Source: Patescibacteria group bacterium
Lineage (GTDB): Bacteria; Patescibacteriota; Minisyncoccia; UBA9983
Reading direction: 5' to 3'
Assembly: GCA_018901555.1 (NCBI GenBank)
Contig: JAHIER010000004.1
Coordinates: 1-6,086 of the forward strand
Length of the DNA stretch: 6,086 nucleotides
Under the pieces are notes generated by a model. It was not told the DNA's origin. It searched no databases and saw only the letters and a program-made list of their open reading frames with translations. Position numbers and translations under genes: made by a program. Shown here one piece after another: positions 1 to 4,154 of the stretch. Numbering within the stretch: position 1 is the first letter of the stretch; each line of letters begins with the position of its first letter.

Positions 1-260
1 TCAAGATCAGAAAAAAGAATGTAAGAATTAGAATTAAATTTTTCAAAATAAACTCCGTATCCTTTATATTCATCCTGAAATCCCTTGACGCTTAAAGAAT
101 AGCTCTGAGCTTCACGAATAGTAAGAGCTATTTCCTGGCTTGTTCTTTTTAAAGAAATGCCGGCTTGAAACTCAGGATAATTGGCTAAAATTAATGAGGC
201 AACAATGACAAAAATAGACAATGTTATTAAAACCTCCAAGAGAGTAAATCCTTTATTCAT
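1..260 (-). CDS. GspH/FimT-like pseudopilin, N-terminal part (3' end beyond window)
   Basis: I translated this from the ATG at 260 (reverse complement). It stays open to the window edge, giving 86 residues, so the C-terminus is missing. It begins MNKGFTLLEVLITLS, a class III (type IV prepilin) signal: short basic leader, cleavage expected between G4 and F5, Glu at position 5 of the mature protein (E9), and a hydrophobic helix to about residue 27. The part that follows (roughly residues 33-86, with TSQEIALTIREAQSYSLS) resembles the GspH/FimT pseudopilin family. Such minor pilins prime or tip a T4P or type II-like filament and are processed by PilD, encoded two genes upstream. Only 3 bp separate it from the stop of the preceding gene, so co-transcription is likely. 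There is no Shine-Dalgarno sequence. Prepilin identity is confident; the GspH/FimT subfamily is less so because the protein is truncated. Confidence 0.85.
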   Translation of the reverse strand, partial: MNKGFTLLEVLITLSIFVIVASLILANYPEFQAGISLKRTSQEIALTIREAQSYSLSVKGFQDEYKGYGVYFEKFNSNSYILFSDL

Positions 261-263
261 ATT

Positions 264-644
264 CTATTCAAATTTATAAATTACTTTATCAGGAACATTA
301 ACTTTTATATCAATTGGCGATGCTTCTTGTTTTACGCCATTAACATATAGGTTCCAAAGTTTATTTTCTTCGCCGTTAGCTCGTCCATCAATTTTTTTCG
401 GGAAAAAACCAGGACTAGCTTGAAGGTCAAGGCTTGAAATTATAGCGACTTGCTGTAAAACTCCCCAAGCATTTTTTTCTTCCTGGCTGTAATTATAAAA
501 AGTTTTTTGACTGCCATTGCCAAAATCCAAAATCAAAGTTAGGGCATTTTTTCTAAAGGCGGTATTAAAAACAAAATAAATTACCACAAAGACCAACAAT
601 AAGATTATTGCTGTTATTAATTTTTTATCATCAATGTTTTTCAT
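264..644 (-). CDS. Membrane-anchored DUF4430 / transcobalamin-C-like protein
   Basis: This is a 126-residue protein. It has a short charged N-terminus, one membrane segment at about residues 9-29, and an extracytoplasmic domain with no further membrane helix. The C-terminal half carries the pattern I associate with DUF4430 (transcobalamin-like C-terminal domain): a hydrophobic segment (GVLQQVA, 61-67), then GFFPKKIDG (79-87), then LWNLYVNG (96-103), then a final PDKVIYKF strand (118-125) where the family usually has GD-x-I-x-W-x-Y/F. In other proteins this fold occurs in cobalamin-binding and surface or adhesion proteins; no cobalamin ligand can be assigned here. It lies 7 bp after pilD and 3 bp before a pseudopilin gene, so it is probably part of the pilus operon and may be an accessory or surface factor. 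It lacks a prepilin cleavage motif, so it is not itself a pilin. The gene ends in TAG. The fold call is moderately sure; the function is unknown. Confidence 0.7.
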   Translation of the reverse strand: MKNIDDKKLITAIILLLVFVVIYFVFNTAFRKNALTLILDFGNGSQKTFYNYSQEEKNAWGVLQQVAIISSLDLQASPGFFPKKIDGRANGEENKLWNLYVNGVKQEASPIDIKVNVPDKVIYKFE

Positions 645-651
645 AATTTTA

Positions 652-1422
652 TTAAAAATAAATATTAATATTTATAAAAAATGCCAGTAAAGCGCCTAGA
701 ATCAAAAAAGGTCCGAATGGGATACTGCTCTTTAAATTATAACTCTTTTTTGAAAAATAAACCAAAAAGATACCCACAAGCGCGCCCAGCCAAAAAGCAA
801 GAACTAAGGCGTAAATACCATTAGGCCAACCTAAAAACCAGCCAATGCCAAGAGCTAATTTAGCATCGCCCAAACCCATAGCTTTACCCCTGGACAAAAG
901 CCAAATAGAAGCAAAGAAGGCGAAAAAAATTATACCGACTAAAAGTCCAACTAAATCAAAATTTTCAATTTCAATCTGCCAGCTGACGAACCAATTTCGA
1001 AATAAACTTAAAAATGCCAGAATGCTAAAAGCATAAACCAAACCATCTGGGATAATTTGATGACGTAAATCATAAACAGCAATTACAATCAGGATAGAGA
1101 AAATTGCCAGTGTATAGACACTAGCCAATAGCCAATAGGATTGATTAAGAAAATTAATAAAAATTAATAAAAATATTATTCCTGTTAAGATTTCTATTAA
1201 TGGATATTGCCAGGATATTTTGCTTTTGCATTGGCGACATTTTCCCTTTTGTATAACAAAACTAACAACAGGAATTAATTCATGCCATTTTAAATTTTTC
1301 CCGCAATTAAAACATCTGGATCCGCCCTTAATTAATGACTGGCCAGTATTATATCTTAAAATTACAAGATTCAGAAAACTCCCGATAATAGTTCCCAAAA
1401 TAAAAATTGCAACTTGTTCCAT
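652..1422 (-). CDS. pilD: Prepilin peptidase / N-methyltransferase PilD (A24 family)
   Basis: This integral-membrane aspartyl protease removes the leader peptides of type IV prepilins and pseudopilins and, in the full-length form, methylates the new N-terminal Phe. The 256 residues match a full-length bifunctional enzyme. An N-terminal membrane segment (about 4-22) is followed by the cytoplasmic domain with two CxxC zinc pairs (C37/C40 and C62/C65). About seven further hydrophobic helices come next. The catalytic aspartates are visible: D118 in VYDLRHQIIPD, and D186 in the GxGD motif MGLGDAK (182-188). The SIPFGPFL segment (233-240) is also characteristic. Its substrates, the pilin at 2294-2815 and the pseudopilin at 1-260, flank it. 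It is now separated from the upstream pilin by the oppositely oriented transposase and a terminator, so it probably uses its own promoter (tandem TATAAT at 1425-1435). The start at 1422 is supported by the complete N-terminus MEQVAIFILGTIIGSFLN. Confidence 0.96.
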   Translation of the reverse strand: MEQVAIFILGTIIGSFLNLVILRYNTGQSLIKGGSRCFNCGKNLKWHELIPVVSFVIQKGKCRQCKSKISWQYPLIEILTGIIFLLIFINFLNQSYWLLASVYTLAIFSILIVIAVYDLRHQIIPDGLVYAFSILAFLSLFRNWFVSWQIEIENFDLVGLLVGIIFFAFFASIWLLSRGKAMGLGDAKLALGIGWFLGWPNGIYALVLAFWLGALVGIFLVYFSKKSYNLKSSIPFGPFLILGALLAFFININIYF

Positions 1423-1424
1423 TA

Positions 1425-1435
1425 ATTATATTATA
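1425..1435 (-). promoter_or_regulatory. Candidate pilD promoter (overlapping TATAAT boxes)
   Basis: On the minus strand the sequence TATAATATAAT contains two overlapping perfect -10 hexamers (1430-1435 and 1425-1430), just before the pilD ATG at 1422. The upstream hexamer would start transcription at about 1423, giving an mRNA with almost no leader. No good -35 is visible; the expected place (about 1453-1458) overlaps the edge of palindrome copy 1. The call rests on AT-rich hexamer matching only. It is made more plausible by the gene's separation from the rest of the pilus operon by a terminator and a divergent gene. Confidence 0.45.
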
Positions 1436-1451
1436 TCAATATCCACAATTT

Positions 1452-1478
1452 TATTAGACACCGGGTGTTTAATAGTTT
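1452..1478 (+). repeat. REP-like palindrome copy 1 (upstream of transposase)
   Basis: The core at 1453-1473 has left arm ATTAGACACC, a single central G, and right arm GGTGTTTAAT. The arms pair over 10 bp with one mismatch, which becomes a G:U/G:T wobble in a hairpin. The flanking T1452/A1474 extends the pairing. The 27 bases are identical to copy 3, and positions 1447-1474 match copy 2 over 28 bases. The asymmetric base shows that all three copies point the same way. The repeat overlaps the divergent promoter region of pilD and the transposase. Confidence 0.9.
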
Positions 1479-1483
1479 AAAAT
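1455..1483 (+). promoter_or_regulatory. Candidate transposase promoter, -35 inside the palindrome
   Basis: TAGACA at 1455-1460 (5 of 6 matches to TTGACA) is followed after exactly 17 bp by TAAAAT at 1478-1483 (5 of 6 to TATAAT). The predicted start near 1490 is only about 3 bases before the ATG at 1493. The -35 box is part of the left arm of palindrome copy 1, so binding of the transposase, or hairpin formation there, could shut off its own promoter. Copy 3 has the same TAGACA but no -10 box at the right distance. Confidence 0.5.
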
Positions 1484-1492
1484 AACTAAATA

Positions 1493-2158
1493 ATGATAAG
1501 AAAAGAAAAAATAACGCCCGGAGAATATTATCATATCTTTAATAGGGGAAACAATAAACAAAATATATTTCGAGAAGAGAAAGACTTGGCAAGACTGCTT
1601 TTTCTTATACTCTATCTTCAATCCCCTGTTGTTATTTATAATATTAGCAATATTGTATCTAATTTTATTAGACACCGGGTGTTTAATAATTCTAAAAAAA
1701 CATTAAAAAATATTTTGGACAATAGAACTGTCGAATTAATAAGCTTTGCACAAATGCCCAATCATTTCCATCTAATCGTTAAGGAAATACACGAGGGCGG
1801 CATATCGCAATATTTACAGAGAATTCAAGATGCTTATACTAAGTATTTTAATATAAAATACGGATCCTCAGGGCATCTTTTCCAAGGACCATTTAAAGCA
1901 GTGCGCATAAAAAACAACGAGCAACTTCTTCATTTATCAGCTTATATTCACAGGAACCCTAGAGAAATAAAACAATGGTATAAAAAAGAACATCTTTATA
2001 TTTGGTCGTCTTATCAAGATTATATTAGCGACAATAGATGGGGTGATCTTTTAAAAAATGATATTATTATTAGACAATTTAAAACAACAAACCAATATAA
2101 AGATTTTGTAAAAACTAGCGGGACAAAATTATTACTAGATGAAAAACATTTTATATAA
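1493..2158 (+). CDS. REP-associated tyrosine transposase (RAYT), IS200-like Y1/HUH family
   Basis: The 221-residue protein has the Y1 transposase (IS200-like/TnpA_REP) signature. An N-terminal strand GEYYHIFNRGNNKQNIF (10-26) is typical of RAYTs. The metal-binding HUH motif is MPNHFHLIV (88-96; H91 and H93). The catalytic tyrosine region is AYTKYFN (114-120; Y115 or Y118). It is followed by GHLFQGPFKAVRI (127-139), YIHRNPRE (151-158) and WSSYQDY (171-177), all usual RAYT blocks. RAYTs nick and rejoin single-stranded DNA at REP palindromes. All key residues are present, so it could be active. The start is fixed by an in-frame TAA six bases upstream. Residues 59-65 (IRHRVFN) are encoded by the same palindrome that flanks the gene, in a segment between the first strand and the HUH motif that seems longer than in the well-studied enterobacterial RAYTs. 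No Shine-Dalgarno is present. It is convergent with the pilin gene and divergent from pilD. Confidence 0.93.
   Translation: MIRKEKITPGEYYHIFNRGNNKQNIFREEKDLARLLFLILYLQSPVVIYNISNIVSNFIRHRVFNNSKKTLKNILDNRTVELISFAQMPNHFHLIVKEIHEGGISQYLQRIQDAYTKYFNIKYGSSGHLFQGPFKAVRIKNNEQLLHLSAYIHRNPREIKQWYKKEHLYIWSSYQDYISDNRWGDLLKNDIIIRQFKTTNQYKDFVKTSGTKLLLDEKHFI
1661..1688 (+). repeat. REP-like palindrome copy 2 (inside the transposase ORF)
   Basis: The palindrome core at 1667-1687 is identical to copies 1 and 3. Identity to the region around copy 1 extends to 28 bases (1447-1474 against 1661-1688) by including the AATTTT preceding the core. It lies in phase with the reading frame: the seven codons ATT AGA CAC CGG GTG TTT AAT encode I59-N65 of the transposase. 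It is therefore both protein-coding and a potential transposase recognition site or mRNA hairpin. Confidence 0.9.
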
Positions 2159-2159
2159 C

Positions 2160-2186
2160 TATTAGACACCGGGTGTTTAATAGTTT
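2160..2186 (+). repeat. REP-like palindrome copy 3 (downstream of transposase)
   Basis: These 27 bases are identical to copy 1 (1452-1478), in the same orientation, and begin one base after the transposase stop codon (2156-2158). The core palindrome is 2161-2181. With copy 1 it brackets the gene, leaving no spare sequence on this side. It could form the first stem-loop of the transposase mRNA 3' end, followed by the terminator at 2196-2228. Confidence 0.9.
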
Positions 2187-2195
2187 GCACAAACG

Positions 2196-2228
2196 AAAAC
2201 CCTGTCGCGTCTAATGCGACAGGGTTTT
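2196..2228. terminator. Bidirectional intrinsic terminator between convergent genes
   Basis: A perfect 13-bp inverted repeat pairs AAAACCCTGTCGC (2196-2208) with GCGACAGGGTTTT (2216-2228) around a 7-nt loop, GTCTAAT. The core is a 9-bp GC-rich stem with an A run before it and a T run after it on either strand, the usual shape of a two-way Rho-independent terminator. It lies between the plus-strand transposase and the minus-strand pilin, which converge here. The loop is the exact complement of the first seven bases (ATTAGAC) of the palindrome core. Confidence 0.85.
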
Positions 2229-2283
2229 AAGTGCAGAGCTCTAAGTGCGAGATTTTAAGTGCAGGGTTCTAAGTTCAAAAAAT
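2228..2283. repeat. Degenerate 14-bp tandem repeat, about 4 units
   Basis: TAAGTGC recurs at 2228, 2242 and 2256, with a degenerate TAAGTTC at 2270, at an exact 14-bp period. The second half of each unit varies (AGAGCTC, GAGATTT, AGGGTTC). The unit consensus, about TAAGTGCAGGGTTC, resembles the right half of the adjacent terminator (TAATGCGACAGGGTTT at 2212-2227), so the array may have grown from it. It fills the space up to the pilin stop codon. No coding role is seen. Confidence 0.7.
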
Positions 2284-2293
2284 CAAATCAGAA

Positions 2294-2815
2294 TTATGGA
2301 GTCATATCATAACAATAAACACTTGTTCCTGCGCCAACACAATCATTGCCAGTATTATCAATGCCACTAAGGGTTGTTCCTGGAAGAGCGCGTGTGCATC
2401 CTGCTACAATCGCAACGCAAGCATCAACATCAGATTTCAATGCCGGGTTAGTAGATTCTTCAAGATTAGCGCCTAAATGATAAAGAGTGCACTCGCCCGA
2501 TGCTGTTACGCAAGCAGCTCCTACATTATCAAGATTATCATAGGCATAACTGGCAGCGCTTGAAGGATCTTTAGGTTCTGTCCCAATATAAGTCGGGACA
2601 AGAGAAGCAAGATCATCTGGATATTCCGCGCTATTTGCATCAAAATATAATTCCAATGCCAACTGAATCTGTTTAACATCTGCAATTCTTCGAGCATCCC
2701 TTGATTTCTTTCTCGCGCTATTAAGAGAAGCCAAAACCACTGATGCCAAAATACCAATGATGGCAATAACCACCAAAAGTTCAATTAATGTAAAACCTTT
2801 TTTGTTTTTTAACAT
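2294..2815 (-). CDS. Type IV pilin (PilA-like), six-cysteine C-terminal domain
   Basis: This is a 173-residue prepilin, probably the main structural subunit of the pilus. The leader MLKNKKG is followed by FTLIELLVVIAIIGILASVVL: cleavage by PilD is expected after G7, F8 becomes the methylated N-terminus, E12 is the conserved Glu5 of the mature chain, and the hydrophobic spine helix runs to about residue 30. The basic amphipathic helix LNSARKKSRDARRIADVKQIQLALELYF (31-58) is the usual pilin/pseudopilin (GspG-like) continuation. The globular part holds six cysteines (C102, C109, C133, C140, C159, C168) in consecutive pairs, which suggests disulfides in the exported domain. It is preceded by its own promoter and separated from pilC by 129 bp. 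It stands alone from pilD because of the intervening transposase cassette. Whether it is the major or a minor pilin cannot be told from sequence. Confidence 0.94.
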   Translation of the reverse strand: MLKNKKGFTLIELLVVIAIIGILASVVLASLNSARKKSRDARRIADVKQIQLALELYFDANSAEYPDDLASLVPTYIGTEPKDPSSAASYAYDNLDNVGAACVTASGECTLYHLGANLEESTNPALKSDVDACVAIVAGCTRALPGTTLSGIDNTGNDCVGAGTSVYCYDMTP

Positions 2816-2824
2816 ATTTTTTAA

Positions 2825-2853
2825 ATTATACGATATTGTACGATTATTATCGA
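2825..2853 (-). promoter_or_regulatory. Candidate pilin promoter with CGAT-repeat operator-like region
   Basis: On the minus strand a perfect TATAAT lies at 2825-2830, and a weak -35 (TCGATA, 4 of 6 matches) lies 17 bp upstream at 2848-2853. The predicted start is near 2818, three bases from the ATG at 2815, so the message would be nearly leaderless. On the plus strand TACGAT repeats at 2829 and 2839, exactly 10 bp apart, and the inverse ATCG lies at 2849-2852. These overlap the promoter and could be a regulator site. Inferred from pattern only. Confidence 0.5.
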
Positions 2854-2909
2854 CCCATTGCTTTTAATTGACCTTTTTTAATTATAAACGATTAATAAAA
2901 GCTTTTAAA

Positions 2910-2933
2910 CCCCTATGTGGATAACCCAAGGGG
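2910..2933 (-). terminator. Weak terminator-like hairpin after pilC
   Basis: On the minus strand CCCCT (2933-2929) can pair with AGGGG (2914-2910) across a 14-nt loop that may fold further. It is followed by TTTAAAAGCTTTT. It sits just after the pilC stop at 2945. The stem is short and the T run broken, so termination may be partial, with some read-through into the pilin. The loop holds a DnaA-box match, so the hairpin may be incidental. Confidence 0.35.
2916..2924 (-). promoter_or_regulatory. Perfect DnaA-box 9-mer
   Basis: The minus strand reads TTATCCACA, the full consensus DnaA box, in the pilC-pilin intergenic region. Only one perfect copy is seen here; a one-mismatch match, ATATCCACA, lies at 1439-1447 on the plus strand. 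One box does not make an origin. It may be a regulatory or titration site, or chance in AT-rich DNA. Confidence 0.4.
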
Positions 2934-2944
2934 CAAGCCTAAAA

Positions 2945-4150
2945 TTATATGGCTGAACTTAAGTTATAAATAGGGCCTAAAATAGAAATTAGCAACAAGC
3001 CAACCATCACGCCTAAAACAATAATCATTAATGGCTCAATCAAGCTCACAATATTTTCTACAGCTGAGTCAACTTCTCTTTTGTAAAACTTGGCAAGTGT
3101 TTCCAGCATAAAATTAAGCTTTCCTGATTCCTCGCCAATTTTTATCATTCTGGAAACTAATAAAGGCACATCTTCATATTTAGAAAGAGCTTCTGACAAA
3201 GAACTTCCGCCCTTAACAGCATCTGTGACATCTTGCAAAATTTTGGAATAAATTTCATTGCCCACAACCTCCTGCGTAATTTCCAATGATCTAATCATAG
3301 ATATGCCGCTAGATAATAAAATTTTTAAATTATCCGAAATTCTGGCTAAATAAAGTTTTTTTGATAAACCGCCCACATAAGGAACAGATAGTAAAAATCT
3401 TGATAAGGCGATTTTGCCATTCTTTGTTTTAGTATAACGCCAAAGGAAAAAAGCCCCGATTAATAATCCTATCATTAGAACAGGGCCGAAATTTATTATA
3501 AAATTGCTTAATCCTATAATAATTTGAGTGAAGACAGGCACCTTTTGTCCGGCTTCAGTTATAATGGCATTCAATTTTGGAATAACAAAAACCGTCATTA
3601 AAATAATAACAACTATAAAAACTATAACAACAAAAGCGGGATAAATTAAAGCGTTTCTGGCCTTAGAAGTTAATTCGTACGATCTTTCCAAGTGATTTGA
3701 AAGATCTAAAAAAATTTCCTGCAACATTCCTGATTCTTCTCCGGACTTAACCATGCTAATATAAAATTTTGAAAAAACATCAGGATGTTTAGCCATGGCC
3801 TGAGGCATAGAAATACCGCCCTGAATATCTTCAACTATTTGAGTAAGCTTTCTTCTTAAAATTGGGCTCTCTGCTTCAGAAGCCAATAATTTAAAAGAGT
3901 CCAGCACAGGAACCTTGGCTTCAAAAAGAGTAGACAACTGGCGGGAAAGAAGAACAATATCTTTGGTTCTTACTTTTTCAAAAAATTCAATGCTCTTGCT
4001 AAAAAACTGAGTTTTTTCCGCCGGGTTTATGGAGATAATGATCAGATTTCTTCTTTGCAAAGAACTAATGGCAATCTCCAAATTAGGCGCGTCAATACTG
4101 CCTGTTTGTCTTTCTCCGTTTAGATTTGTAACTTCATATTTATATAACAT
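2945..4150 (-). CDS. pilC: Type IV pilus inner-membrane platform protein PilC (GspF family)
   Basis: PilC is the polytopic inner-membrane protein on which PilB and PilT act to add or remove pilin subunits. At 401 residues it is full family length. After an N-terminal cytoplasmic domain (1-60) come the two duplicated T2SSF domains, at about 64-187 and 266-390. Each carries the GEESG signature (137-141 and 339-343). Membrane helices are at about 168-190, 215-237 and 373-395. The segment IEPLMIIVLGVMVG (371-384) is the usual last helix with its conserved Glu-Pro. The start ATG at 4150 follows the pilT stop by 4 bp, so translation is probably coupled, and no Shine-Dalgarno sequence is needed or seen. 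It is the last gene of the pilB-RR-pilT-pilC run before the hairpin at 2910-2933. Confidence 0.97.
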   Translation of the reverse strand: MLYKYEVTNLNGERQTGSIDAPNLEIAISSLQRRNLIIISINPAEKTQFFSKSIEFFEKVRTKDIVLLSRQLSTLFEAKVPVLDSFKLLASEAESPILRRKLTQIVEDIQGGISMPQAMAKHPDVFSKFYISMVKSGEESGMLQEIFLDLSNHLERSYELTSKARNALIYPAFVVIVFIVVIILMTVFVIPKLNAIITEAGQKVPVFTQIIIGLSNFIINFGPVLMIGLLIGAFFLWRYTKTKNGKIALSRFLLSVPYVGGLSKKLYLARISDNLKILLSSGISMIRSLEITQEVVGNEIYSKILQDVTDAVKGGSSLSEALSKYEDVPLLVSRMIKIGEESGKLNFMLETLAKFYKREVDSAVENIVSLIEPLMIIVLGVMVGLLLISILGPIYNLSSAI

Positions 4151-4154
4151 TTTA

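Larger units (their letters stand above)
1452..2186 (+). mobile_element. REP/RAYT-type cassette: Y1 transposase between two palindromic repeats
   Basis: A 735-bp unit consists of the transposase gene (1493-2158) bounded by two identical 27-bp copies of a palindrome-bearing sequence (1452-1478 and 2160-2186). A third copy sits inside the gene. The unit lies between the pilin and pilD genes and reads against all the pilus genes, so it is probably an insertion into, or a resident of, the pilus operon. In REP-associated tyrosine transposase (RAYT) systems the gene is characteristically flanked by short palindromic REP sequences that its product binds and cleaves; this arrangement fits that. The true edges cannot be fixed from a single copy. 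The terminator hairpin at 2196-2228 and the 14-bp tandem repeats next to it might belong to the element. Confidence 0.75.

Noticed and set aside
845..1036. Plus-strand frame opposite pilD (also 1220-1480, 4437-4667 and 5413-5745)
   Set aside because: All lie opposite clear conserved genes and show no recognisable motif or start context.
1469..1675. Antisense open frame within the transposase region
   Set aside because: Low-complexity AT-rich translation without motifs, opposite a gene with all its catalytic motifs; a shadow frame.
1452..2186. CRISPR array suggested by three identical short palindromic repeats
   Set aside because: Copies are 214 and 499 bp apart (1447, 1661, 2160), not regularly spaced, and coding sequence lies between them; no cas genes are present.
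1452..2186. Outer repeats read as target-site duplications or phage att sites
   Set aside because: They are palindromic, 27 bp long, and a third copy lies inside the gene, which fits REP sequences better than a duplication of the target; there is no integrase.
2521..2784. Second minus-strand frame overlapping the pilin gene
   Set aside because: Out-of-frame shadow rich in Trp, Leu and Met; the pilin frame has a complete signal and domain.
2868..2896. Plus-strand promoter starting at TTGACC (2868-2873)
   Set aside because: The hexamer 17 bp away (ATTAAT) is a poor -10, TATAAA lies too close, and no plus-strand gene follows.
2910..2933. Replication origin based on the DnaA box
   Set aside because: Only one perfect box, no cluster, and no dnaA or dnaN nearby.
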